From Aquarana catesbeiana (Eukaryota > Chordata > Amphibia > Anura > Ranidae), in contig NC_133330.1 in NCBI RefSeq assembly GCF_042186555.1, positions 346,347,279 to 346,411,278 of the forward strand: 64,000 nucleotides of DNA, read 5' to 3'. How positions within the stretch are numbered: position 1 is the stretch's first letter; each line of letters starts with the position of its first letter. The notes under the pieces were generated by a model. That model saw only the letters and a list, made by a program, of their open reading frames with translations. It made no database searches and was not told the origin of the DNA. A program made the translations under genes and the position numbers. This document shows positions 1-10,275 of this stretch, piece after piece.

Positions 1-19
1 TGGTGGATGAGAAGTCCTG

Positions 20-400
20 GCTCATACCAATTCATCCCAAAGGTGTTCAGTAGAGTTAAGGTCAGAGTTCTGTGCTGGACTCTCGAGTTCCTCCACAACA
101 AATTGGTCAAACCAAGTCTTTATGGAGATGTTGGTTGAGAAGTCTTGACTCATACCAGTTCATCCCAAAGGCATTTAATACGGTTAAGGTCAGGGCCCTG
201 TGCAGGACATTTGAGTTCCTCCACACCAGACTGGTCAAACCATATCATTATTGAGATGTTTGATGAGAAAACCTGGCTCTTTCTAATTCATCCCAAAGGT
301 GGTCGGTAGGTTTGAGGTCAGGGCTCTGTGCAGGACACTCCAGTTCCTCCTCACCAGACTTGTCAAACCATGTCTTTATGGAGCTGGCTATATACACATG
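20..400 (-). pseudogene. Tc1/mariner-type transposase fragment, tandemly triplicated
   Basis: Read on the minus strand, three copies of the same stretch encode degenerate versions of the Tc1/mariner DDE motif SPDLNPIEHLWDE. The copies read PAQNSDLNSTEHLWDE, PAQGPDLNRIKCLWDE and PAQSPDLKPTDHLWDE. The anchor word ttcatccc falls at 31, 159 and 287, an exact 128-bp period. This motif holds the third acidic residue of the catalytic triad in IS630/Tc1/mariner transposases, and only the first copy keeps the glutamate. No complete transposase surrounds it, so this is a dead fragment amplified in tandem. The element may continue to about 500, where words such as ccatgtctttatggagctgg follow the third unit. 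Confidence 0.75.
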
Positions 401-1757
401 GGCACAGTCATGTTTAAACAGCAAAGGGTCCTCACCAAACTGTTACAGCAAGATTTGTCTAAAACAACCTTTTTTTCCTTTGCGGAACCCTGAAGGAAAT
501 CGATTTTATCTACATTCTACAGTACATTAGCCATATTGCACTGATGATCAGTGAGAGAATGATCCCCTTATATTTGGTGGACATTGAGAAGAATGCTTAC
601 TACAGTGGTAGTCAAGGTAGTTCCCCTATACTTTGGGGAACAAAAAGAAGAATGCTGCTTGCATCAGTGGTCACTGGGAAGAATGTTCCCATTACAGAGA
701 GCTAACCTTATTCTTGGTGCCAGTGTTTTGTTTGTTTTACTTGAGAAACCAGAGAAGATGCTCCACTGTTTTAATGCCACTTATGCTCTGTGGTGTGATG
801 TTGGTGCCAGCCACAACATTCATCTGCCAGGGACCTCTAACCAAGGAGCAACGTCTTGAGGAACGCTATGGTTCCACAGAACACTGGCTGAGGAAGGCTG
901 GTCGGAAATGTCTTTGTATGCTGAAGCATGACCAGTACCCTTTACTTGAAACAGCTGAACTCATTTGTTTGGTGTGTTGTTTATATGCTTTTAACCACAT
1001 ACAGTAAATTTCTTTGAGTTGCCAATACCTTGTGTTTTAGTGTTTGTAGTATTTACGGCTGCAATTTAATCCTCTCAATAACATTCTACAGCCACAATTA
1101 ACGTAGAGAGGTTTGTTTTTCTCATACCCTGGGTGGAAAGGCGGGAGCCCTCCAAATGGGTTTGTAGCTCACAATTCAGATTGTAGAGATTTACAAAACT
1201 AATAAAGCTGAGAAGAGATCTGTGAGAGTTTGGAGGGGACATTCTGATAGGTCGTGTTTATCCCCAGTAAAGGGATTGAGGGCTCAGCGCTGCTCTAATG
1301 TCCGGTTTGTTACTGGGCTCAGGAGGCAGAAGAGGTTGTTGCCATGTTGATAGAAGCAACAGAAGTACAACTTGCTCCCTATAAAACAATATTCTACCCC
1401 TCCGCAAGATTTTTCCAGTCTGCCTGGTGACTGGAGAGTAATTCCGAAGAGTCAACACTTCATTAAATATACACGGTCGCCTTATTAACATTTGACTAGC
1501 TTCATGGCCTAAACCCTTCGTGGGTAAGGAATGGCAGACGTTCCTCTGCCTGGGGATTCTGATATGTGGCTCCTGTCAGAAAAACAAGAGACCCTTCTAC
1601 ACTTCCACCAGGGTGTGAGGGGGTTGGTGTAGAAGATCAGGGGTTTAAAGGAGACCTCCAGACAAACCTATAGAATTGATTATAAAGCAAATTGTTGTGT
1701 CTGATTTATCTTTTACAAAAAAAAAAAAACACACCACTTGGCCCCTGTACCTTAAAT
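401..1757. other. Non-coding stretch with no gene recognised
   Basis: No splice-flanked conserved exon or long homologous frame is visible. Short open frames occur at 584-1007 on the plus strand, but their translations match no family I recognise. A word near 905-945 (tatgctgaagcatgaccag) resembles further Tc1/mariner remnant, so part of this interval may belong to the element at the window start. A poly-A run lies near 1720. Confidence 0.5.
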
Positions 1758-2353
1758 CAGGGGTCCACAAATTGTTTAGTAAAAGGGCCACATCACAAAT
1801 ATTTGTGGGCTGTAAAAATTCAGGTTTGTAGATGAATGAATACAAATAAAATGAATGAATAAATAAGTTTTAAGAAGTAACTTCACATTAGACGCCCCCT
1901 CCATTATGTTAGAGTCCCCCCATTTCACAGAGGCCCCCTCCATCATATCAGAGCCCCCCCCAATCACATCAGAATCTCCCTTTCACATCAGAAGCCTCCC
2001 ATCACATTAAAGTCCCCCTTGAATGTCCTAGCCCTCCTTTCTGATTAGAGTCTTCAGTCCCCCTGTCCTACCTTACAATCTTCACCACAAGTGGCATAGG
2101 GCAGGAGGAAGAGCCGGTCCTCTTCTGAATGTTAGGGTGACAATGGAGCAGCATCATGTGTTTCCATGGTGCTGTCAGGCTGACCGCCAGCATCATAGCA
2201 ACAAATTATTCCATGTGTCCTGGTCGTTCGGCATCAATGGTTGCGTTATGGCGCTGGCTCCTGGTCTTTGTGCACCACGGCAATAAGATACAAATATGAG
2301 ACCAGTTGCTGCGGGCCAGGTGAAATCTTGTAATGGGAGTTTGGAGACCCCTG
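1758..2353. mobile_element. hAT-type non-autonomous element (MITE), 596 bp
   Basis: The element begins CAGGGGTCCACAAATTG and ends GGAGTTTGGAGACCCCTG, so its short terminal inverted repeats carry the hAT-like CAG..CTG ends. The flanks are ccttaaat on the left and tcttaaac on the right, an 8-bp target duplication with two mismatches. The interior from about 1890 to 2040 holds a degenerate repeat around the word cacatcagaa. No transposase frame is present, so it would have needed an autonomous hAT partner. Confidence 0.7.
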
Positions 2354-2714
2354 TCTTAAACTGATTTCATATATATCAATCTCTGAAATACTTTGAATAC
2401 ACAGTGAACTCCAGGCAAACCTCTAAATACACAGATGTATGATAATACATCCTTCAATTACGTATTTTATCTGTGTGTTTAGCGGCTGTCCATCTAGTCC
2501 TGAGATTTGCACCGTTAGATGTGAGACACCACAATTAAAGCACAAATCTGGGGGAAAAAAAGCCCCCTCCAGTTCCTCCCGGCCCTATATATGATTGCCG
2601 GAATGAAAAATAACTTTATTTTACTAAACCCACAGTCGTGACTTTCAGGTCCCAATCCTTTACCCCTCTTCTGTTTTCTTCCAGAAGAGTACTTCTTTGG
2701 GTGTTCACATTACT

Positions 2715-3470
2715 GCCTCAGTGATTTGGACATTTTCTATTGACTGTCAAGCTATGGGGTCTCTCAGAGTCCAGAAGAGGAATGACATTGCAAGGGGAGG
2801 GGAAGGAAACGGGACGACGAGGGATAGTCTGTACATTTGGATTGGCGGTGATGGGAACACTTCCTATTAGGTGCCCAGTGGCTGGTTCTCTCAGGATCCA
2901 GAAGAGAAGTGACATCCCAAGAGGACTGCAGTTGACTAGGATAGCAAGGGTTAACCTTCGGATCTGGATTGGCGGTGATGTGGACACTTTTTCGGATGTC
3001 CAGTTGCAGTCCTCATAGGATCCAGAAGGGTGATGTCATGGCAAGGGGACAGTAGGGGACCTAGATTATCCTTTGGATATGGCTTGGTGGTGATGTGGAC
3101 ACTTCCTATGAGCAGCCAAGTGGTGGGCTCCCTCAGGATCCAGAAGAGGAATGACATCACAATGGGGGGGGGTTGTAGGTGACCAGGATAGAGGGGAGGG
3201 TTAACCTTTGGATCTCGATTGGCAGTGATGTGGAAACTTCCTCTTTAGGTGTCCAGTGGCAGTTCTTTCCAGATGTCATTACAAGGGGACGATAGGGAAC
3301 CTAGATGATGAGGTTAACCTTTGACTCTGGATTGGCCGTGATGTGGACACTTCCAATTAGATGTCCAATGTTGGGTCCTCTCAGCGTCCAGAAGAGATGT
3401 GACATCACTACAAGGGTACAGTAGGGCACAGAGAGGGATAACCTTCACACATTGCTGGTGAGGGACCCTG
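2715..3470. repeat. Degenerate minisatellite, unit about 110-130 bp
   Basis: The phrase attggcggtgatg and close variants recur near 2841, 2970, 3087, 3219 and 3330. Each copy is followed by a block ending in gatccagaagag and a run of ggggac. Five to six diverged copies are visible. No coding frame survives across copies. The short opposing frames here are by-products of the repeat. Confidence 0.75.
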
Positions 3471-4269
3471 GACGGTGGACTTAGGTGAGTACATCTATCG
3501 TCACCAACTAAGACAGAAAAATATCCTTACCTGATGTGGTAGAGAAGAGTGGGAGCGGGAAAGAGAATTTCTTCATTTGTACCTGGATTTGGGCGTTAAG
3601 GAACATAGTGCTGTCCTCTCTCTACTCCCGGCCTGCTGACAGGGCACTGAAAGAGCAGCAGCAGAATAATGAGGTCCCCTCTCTACATATTTCTTGTGTA
3701 TGTGGCATACCTGATTGGATCCCAGTCCTGCCCCTCCCTCTTTCAGTCTGAGTGCTGCTGTACAGGTGTTGAAAAATACTTAAACCAAATGCAGGTACTT
3801 TTCACTGCTGGCATCTAAATATACATTTCATGATTGATTTCCTATATACAGAGCTGCATTATTCTGGGTCTCCTATCTGCCCGGAGATCTCCTTAAAATA
3901 ATCCATTATCACGTTCAGCAGCACCCCGGCTTTCTCTGCAGAGATTCCGCACACCGTCCTGTAAGACTAGCCTTGTGTTCTCCTCTTATCCATTCAGTCA
4001 GCAGCCGAGCTGTCAGTGAGATCCCTCGAAGATTATGCAGCAGTGCCGGGATTTGGCAGACAGCCTGTCATTCATTTCTTGCCGGTGCCCTGCTGTTGCC
4101 ATGGAAATAATGTGCAGAGCCCCAGGAATGTACGTCCAGCATTCCTATAGGGCAGAGCGCTGCAGCAGAAGGCCTGGGGTGTCATTGTAAGAGGCACGTG
4201 TTTGCTGGAGATTGGGGGCATCTCAAGGACTTGTTTTAATGTAAATACACAGAGAGCTTGTTCATAGCG
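3471..4269. other. Non-coding sequence, nothing recognised
   Basis: This stretch is of ordinary composition between two tandem arrays. I see no conserved exon, repeat-family terminus or RNA gene. Confidence 0.4.
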
Positions 4270-5907
4270 CAGGCCTGAGATCCCATTCCTGTGCAGAGCC
4301 CCGAGATCCCATTCCTGTGCAGAGCCCCGAGATCCCATTCCTGTGCAGAGCCCCGAGATCCCATTCCTGTGCAGAGCCCCGAGATCCCTTTCCTGTGCGG
4401 AGCCCCGAGATCCCATTCCTGTGCAGAGCCCCAAGATCCCATTCCTGTGCGGAGCCCCGAGATCCCATTCCTGTGCAGAGCCCCGAGATCCCATTCCCTT
4501 GCAGAGCCCTGAGATCCCATTCCTGTGCAGAGCCCTGAGATCCCATTCCCTTGCAGAGCCCCGAGATCCCATTCCCGTGCAAAGCCCCGAGATCCCATTC
4601 CCTTGCAGAGCCCCGAGATCCCATTCCCTTGCAGAGCCCCGAGATCCCATTCCTGTGCAGAGCCCCGAGATCCCATTCCTGTGCGGAGCCCCGAGATCCC
4701 ATTCCTGTGCGGAGCCCCGAGATCCCATTCCTGTGCAGAGCCCCGAGATCCCATTCCTGTGCGGAGCCTTGAGATCCCATTCCTGTGCGGAGCCCCGAGA
4801 TCCCATTCCTGTGCAGAGCCCTGAGATCCCATTCCTGTGCGGAGCCCCGAGATCCCATCCCTGTGCGGAGCCCCGAGATCCCATTCCTGTGCGGAGCCCC
4901 GAGATCCCATTCCTGTGCGGAGCCCCGAGATCCCATTCCTGTGCGGAGCCCCGAGATCCCGTTCCTGTGCAGAGCTCCGAGATCCCGTTCCTGTGCAGAG
5001 CCCCGAGATCCCATTCCCTTGCAGAGCCCCGAGATCCCATTCCCTTGCAGAGCCCCGAGATCCCATTCCTGTGCAGAGCCCCGAGATCCCATTCCCTTGC
5101 AGAGCCCCGAGATCCCATTCCTGTGCAGAGCCCCGAGATCCCATTCCTGTGCGGAGCCTTGAGATCCCATTCCTGTGCGGAGCCTTGAGATCCCATTCCT
5201 GTGCGGAGCCCCGAGATCCCATTCCTGTGCAGAGCCCTGAGATCCCATTCCTGTGCGGAGCCCCGAGATCCCATCCCTGTGCGGAGCCCCGAGATCCCAT
5301 TCCTGTGCGGAGCCCCGAGATCCCATCCCTGTGCGGAGCCCCGAGATCCCATTCCTGTGCGGAGCCCCGAGATCCCATTCCTGTGCGGAGCCCCGAGATC
5401 CCATTCCTGTGCAGAGCCCCGAGATCCCATTCCTGTGCGGAGCCCCGAGATCCCATTCCTGTGCGGAGCCCCGAGATCCCATTCCTGTGCGGAGCCCCGA
5501 GATCCCATTCCTGTGCAGAGCTCCGAGATCCCGTTCCTGTGCAGAGCCCCGAGATCCCATTCCCTTGCAGAGCCCCGAGATCCCATTCCCTTGCAGAGCT
5601 CCGAGATCCCATTCCTGTGCAGAGCCCCGAGATCCCATTCCCTTGCAGAGCCCCGAGATCCCATTCCTGTGCAGAGCCCTGAGATCCCATTCCTGTGCAG
5701 AGCCCCGAGATCCCATTCCTGTGCGGAGCCCTGAGATCCCATTCCCTTGCAGAGCCCTGAGATCCCATTCCCTTGCAGAGCCCCGAGATCCCATTCCTGT
5801 GCAGAGCCCTGAGATCCCATTCCTGTGCAGAGCCCCGAGATCCCATTCCTGTGCAGAGCCCCGAGATCCCATTCCTGTGCAGAGCCCTGAGATCCCATTC
5901 CTGTGCA
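4270..5907. repeat. 26-bp minisatellite, about 63 copies
   Basis: The unit is built on gagatcccattcctgtgc followed by agagcccc, 26 bp in all. Variants are cagagc/cggagc, cctgtgc/cccttgc and cccc/cctg. Because 26 is not divisible by three and the unit lacks stops in the relevant frames, long open frames arise on both strands, up to about 600 codons on the minus strand. The predicted peptides (GSRGSAQEWDLGALHRNGIS and relatives) are low-complexity 26-residue repeats. There is no sign that they are expressed. Confidence 0.95.
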
Positions 5908-6334
5908 CTGAAGACTTCTTCATCTGCCATAAAGTATGTGACCACCGCATTCCTTCCGGTCTGGGCTGCGCTTTTCTGCTCCGAGTGTTGAATTGCAAGC
6001 TTGGCGGTTCTCGGTTTTCCATCATTGTCATGTGAAATGTACCGTAACTTGTGTGCTGGACATAATCCTGGGCCTTAAAACTTGGATTACAAGCTGCTTT
6101 ATATTAAACCATTTTAATGGCATTCATACCACAAGGTAAAGAGTACCTGTACACAGTGTGCTCAGCTGAAGTGTGTTGGTGTGAACAGAGCAAATCTGCA
6201 CTGGGCAACGCTGTGCAACTTTGCTATCGGGGCTGGTGTGACCCAGTTCCCGGGCGCCCGGCCGCCCACCTGCCGCTGCTCAGTTCCCGGGCGCACGGCC
6301 ACCCTGCATGCTTGCCTCTACTTGGTAGGCTGGG
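5908..6334. other. Spacer between two minisatellites
   Basis: Unique-looking sequence, GC-rich toward the right. No gene or repeat terminus is recognised. It grades into the 18-bp array near 6335. Confidence 0.4.
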
Positions 6335-6930
6335 GCGGCATGGTAGGCCGGGCGGCCCGGCTAGGCAGTATGGTAGGCCGGGGAGGTATGGTAGGCCGGG
6401 GAGGTATGGCAGGCCAGGGAGGTATGGTAGGCCGGGGTGGTATGGTAGGCCGGGGAGGTATGGCAGGCCAGGGAGGTATGGTAGGCCGGGGAGGTATGGC
6501 AGGCTGGCAGTATGGTAGGCCGGGGAGGTATGGTAGGCCGGGGAGGTATGGTAGGCCGGGGAGGTATGGTAGGCCAGGGAGGTATGGCAGGCTGGCAGTA
6601 TGGTAGGCCGGGGAGGTATGGTAGGCCGGGGAGGTATGGTAGGCCGGGGAGGTATAGTAGGGCGGGGGGGGTATGGTAGGCCGGGCAGTATGGTATAGCG
6701 GGCGGTATAGTAGGGCGGGAGGTATGGTAGGCCGGGGAGGTATGGTAGGCCGGGGAGGTATGGTAGGGCGGGGGGGGGGGGGGGTATGGTAGGGCGGGAG
6801 GTATGGTAGGCCGGGGAGGTATGGTAGGCCGGGGAGGTATGGTAGGGCGGGGGGGGGGGGTATGGTAGGGTGGGAGGTATGGTAGGGCGGAAGGTATGGT
6901 AGGCCCGGCGGTATTGTAGCCCTGGTGGTA
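6335..6930. repeat. 18-bp G-rich minisatellite
   Basis: The unit is tatggtaggccggggagg (18 bp), with variants replacing ggccgg by ggccag, ggctgg or ggcggg. Poly-G runs of 10-15 bp occur near 6769 and 6848. The open frames on both strands (RYGRPG and PTIPPR repeats) follow from the 18-bp unit being a multiple of three and are not genes. Confidence 0.9.
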
Positions 6931-7419
6931 TTTTCTCTTCTTCATCCCCTCAATTGGTAAATGCAGTAACAATCGAGGCGCGGGGGTCTAATTCTCCAAC
7001 ATTCTCGCAGCACGGACAGCAAATTAATTTCCTCTTCTCCAACAAACCCTTCGCAGGCTCGCAGCAATGAGTTAAAAGCATAACTACCGGTGGCAAAATG
7101 ATTTAACTCCCCGCTGAATCGCAGCTAGCGGTCCCTGGTGGTTTGGTCCGGGAACTGCCAGTCTGCAGTGTATTCCTGCTGTCTAATTAACATTATTTGA
7201 AGGAGGAGGTTGCAAGAGGACCATCCTAATTGCCTAACTTACTGTTCTGGGCCAAGTGGCAATGAGCAAGGGGATTATGAATATCAACCTCGGCGGACTT
7301 GGCGGTGCGCTCGCTCTCATTGGTCTCTTCTGAGCTGATGCAAGAAATTGAAATTTTCGTGTCAGCCAAGCAAACGGGAGCCCAATGGGTCCTGTAGAGG
7401 GGCCCTCCAGGTGCCTGCA
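6931..7419. other. Non-coding spacer
   Basis: No gene, terminal repeat or RNA gene is recognised between the 18-bp array and the pentanucleotide repeat. Confidence 0.4.
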
Positions 7420-7655
7420 GTGCTGTGCTGTGCTGTGCTGTGCTGTGCTGTGCTGTGCTGTGCTGTGTTGTGCTGTGTTGTGCTGTGTTGTGCTGTGTTG
7501 TGCTGTGTTGTGCTGTGCTGTGCTGTGTTGTGCTGTGCTGTGCATGTGCTGTGCTGTGTTGTGTTGTGTTGTGTTGTGTTGTGTTGTGTTGTGCTGTGTT
7601 GTGCTGTGCTGTGCTGTGTTGTGTTGTGTTGTGTTGTGCTGTGCTGTGCTGGGCT
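7420..7655. repeat. TGCTG/TGTTG pentanucleotide microsatellite
   Basis: About 46 tandem pentanucleotides alternate between TGCTG and TGTTG, with one interruption (catg) near 7542. The C/T variation clusters: TGCTG dominates at the left edge and TGTTG in the middle. Cysteine-valine-leucine and Thr-Gln-His frames over it are artefacts of the five-base period. Confidence 0.95.
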
Positions 7656-8045
7656 GTGTGTATATTGCATGTTTGTGTGACTTTCTCACCATGTGACAAT
7701 TTAGACACCGGTGTGTATAGAGAGACTGGAGGCGGGTATGTGGGACCTGATAAAAGCGAGCGATAATGCCGATTGCAGTGATTGGGCTATAGAGGGGGTG
7801 ATAACAGAGCTCTTTATAATGTTTATTTCACATATTGATTACTGCATGTGAAGGGAAAAAAAAGGCTTTGCAATCGATTGCTGACTCCCGCAAGGACAGT
7901 AAACTTTTCCACTCGCTCGCTGCGTGCAAAATTTGCCTTCAGAGACATTGTAGCTGCCTGCCTCTATATCGAGCAATCTGTCACCACTGCAGGGAAACTA
8001 CAAGTCCCAACGTCCCACATCATCTATAGGCTGCAGATTCCTTGG

Positions 8046-8510
8046 CCTTTTCTGATGCTTTTTTTGTTGACAAGTAAAAATCTTTATTTTTTGCTAGAAA
8101 ATTACTTGGAACTCCCAAACATTATACATTTTATTAGCAGAGACCCTGGAGAATAAAGTGGCGATCGTTGCAATTGTGCAGCAGTTTTTAAAATGAATAC
8201 ACTTTCATGAATTTTAATGCAAAAAAACCCAATATATAACCCAATTGTTTGGTAACCTTTAATAGATAATGTTACGCTGAGTAAACAGATACCAAACATG
8301 TCACGCTTTAAAATTGCGCACACTCATGAAATGACGACAAACTACGTTACTAAAAAGTCTCCATATGCGGCACTTTAAAAATGTTTATTACCAGTTTACC
8401 AGAGGAGGTCTAGCGCTAGAATTATTGCTCTTGCGCTAATGTTCACAGCGATACCTCATGTGTGGTGTGAACCGCGTTTACAACATGCGTGCGCGACTTG
8501 CGCATGCATT
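8046..8510 (+). mobile_element. Interspersed repeat, piggyBac-like non-autonomous family, copy 1
   Basis: This copy shares ordered words with three other places in the window. They include gctagaaaattactt, gagaataaa, gataatgttacgctgagta, catgtcacgctttaaaattg, ccagaggaggtctag and cagcgatacctca. The parallel copy at 21935-22470 has the same order on the same strand. The copies at 22985-23414 and 33960-34460 are inverted. The termini of this copy are not clear. Poly-T and poly-A runs follow at 8545-8760. Confidence 0.65.
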
Positions 8511-8819
8511 TGCTTCTGCACAGGGGGGATGGGGGGGGGCACTTTAAGTTTTTTTTACATTTTTTTTTTCTTTTATTTCTACACTGTGTCCCTTTTATTA
8601 TTTTTTTTTTTTATTACTTTTATTCCTATTACAAGGAATGTAAACATGGGATGACATGTCTTCTTTGTGGAGATATCTGGGGTCTATAGGACCCCAAATA
8701 TCTCCTCTACCTTTGAAAGCAAAATTTGATCTTTTTGCTTTAAAAAAAAAAAAAAAAAAATTGTGTTTTCTTCCGTACTAGGCCGGAAATTACATAACAT
8801 TGCTCCAGTCCTCCTAGAT

Positions 8820-9005
8820 CAGTGGTTCTCAACTCCAGTCCTCAGGGCCCACTAACAGGCCAGGTTTTATGTATTACCTTGGGGGAGATGCAGACTAGAA
8901 TACTGCAATCACTGAGCAGCAAATGATATCACCTGTGATGTATTTCAGTTATCTTGCAAACCTGGCCTGTTAGTGGGCCCTGAGGACCGGAGTTGAGAAC
9001 CACTG
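8820..9005. mobile_element. hAT-type MITE, 186 bp, perfect 8-bp target duplication
   Basis: The left end reads CAGTGGTTCTCAACTCCAGT and the right end is its near-perfect inverse, GGAGTTGAGAACCACTG. The arms extend about 45 bp and include a shared GGGCCC block. The flanking octamer tcctagat is identical on both sides (8812-8819 and 9006-9013). The element has no coding capacity and is a clear hAT-style miniature element. Confidence 0.9.
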
Positions 9006-9287
9006 TCCTAGATCATAGAGGTGGGGAGAGACAATCTGGTCTGTACACGAACTGTCGGATTGTTTCCTGGGCTCACCAGTAAGAAACGGTAAGCCAGAGA
9101 AACAGCACGCGTGCGGGGGGGGGGTTATTTTATTTTTTTTCAGCCGGCGATTCTGTTTCTCATAAAAGTGAACCGAGTGTCCTATTAGCTGCTGGATCAC
9201 TTTTAGAAGCAGTGAGTTGCCAATTCCTCTGTGACTTGAAAAGGGACACATTCACACTTCAGGTTTTCTAAACACAGGAGACGTTCT

Positions 9288-10275
9288 CTGCGAACTTTAA
9301 TAAAACAATAGTTAGTGCAGCGCAATAATTTAAGGAAAAAAGTCCATTCCACATATGGGGACTGAAACGTCCAAAAGGTGAAAGGCAAGATCCTTCGTGA
9401 AGAAAAAAGAAGTTTCTCCAGTGATATATTGGAGACCAGATCCTCCACCACAGACAGCCAGATGAGCTTACCAGATCAGGTGGACCTCTATATTACAGGA
9501 GGTCAGATACGCGTTTATCCACCCAGGGATGTGGGTACACGGCGTTACGTCCAAGCAGGACTTCGTCCCACCCTCGCTGACGAAGTCCTGCTTGGACGTA
9601 ACGCCGCGTACGGGGGGAGGAGCTTAAGCACGGACGTCACCCGCTGCCATCTCTCAGTGTTTTGATCTACGGATCTTGCATTTTTAATCTGCTGACATTT
9701 TTACTATTTGCACGTGTCAGCGCTAGTTTTTTATGTCCTTTATTGATTCAATAAACGCACAGAGTACACTTAGGGTGTGTCCTCATACCTTTTATACATA
9801 TTTGGGGCTGTCGTGTCACCACACTACCATTGCCGGTTTGGAATTCACTATTGCTGCATTCCTTTGCTGGATTGGTGTTCGATCTTGCTGGACTGGGGAC
9901 CCCCAGAGCTGTACTTGAGTGTACCCACATCCCTGGGTGGATAAACTTATGTATATGACTTCCTGTAATGTAGAGGTCCACCTGATCTGGTAAGTGCATC
10001 TGGCTGTCTGTGGTGGAGGATCTTGTCTCCAATATATCACTGGAGAAACAGTTTTTTTTTTTTCACGAGGGATCTTGCCTTTCACCTTTTGGACGTTTCA
10101 GTCTCCATATGTGGAATGGACTTTTTTCCTTAAATTATTGTGCTGCACTAACTATTGTTTTATTGATTTTATATATTTTTTGTGATTACCTTTAGTGTTC
10201 AGCTTGCATCTACCGGTGCTTATTTATCTGTTTGCGCTGATTGCCCTTTTTCTATACTTATCTGCGAACTTTAAA
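9288..10275. mobile_element. Foldback retroelement remnant, possibly Penelope-like, with 240-bp inverted arms
   Basis: The left arm (about 9299-9540) and right arm (about 9913-10170) are inverted copies. For example ccacccagggatgtgggta at 9520 pairs with tacccacatccctgggtgg near 9922, and gatatattggagac pairs with gtctccaatatatc. The 14-bp word tctgcgaactttaa occurs just outside the left arm and again at 10261, consistent with a target duplication. The loop holds a long hairpin and a hammerhead-like core at 9577-9604. No reverse transcriptase frame is present. Inverted, partially duplicated termini with hammerhead motifs are known from Penelope-like elements. The assignment here is inference. 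Confidence 0.6.
9535..9612 (+). other. Near-perfect long hairpin containing a hammerhead-like core
   Basis: The arms acgtccaagcaggacttcgtc and gacgaagtcctgcttggacgt pair perfectly around an 11-base loop, and pairing continues outward with one mismatch toward gtacac. The right arm carries CTGACGA at 9577-9583, then GTCC..GGAC able to form stem II, then GTAAC. Compared with the hammerhead consensus CUGANGA..GAAA, the second A of GAAA is replaced by T, so the ribozyme is probably inactive. Confidence 0.6.

Noticed and set aside
584..1007. Possible small genes of 91 and 124 codons
   Set aside because: Translations show no recognisable family, two frames overlap, and the region neighbours transposase debris.
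4072..6031. Three overlapping minus-strand frames of 570-608 codons
   Set aside because: They are the same 26-bp repeat read in three phases, with no conserved domain and no splice or UTR context.
7226..7766. Cys-rich or Thr/Gln/His-rich peptides over the TGCTG repeat
   Set aside because: Pure products of a pentanucleotide microsatellite.
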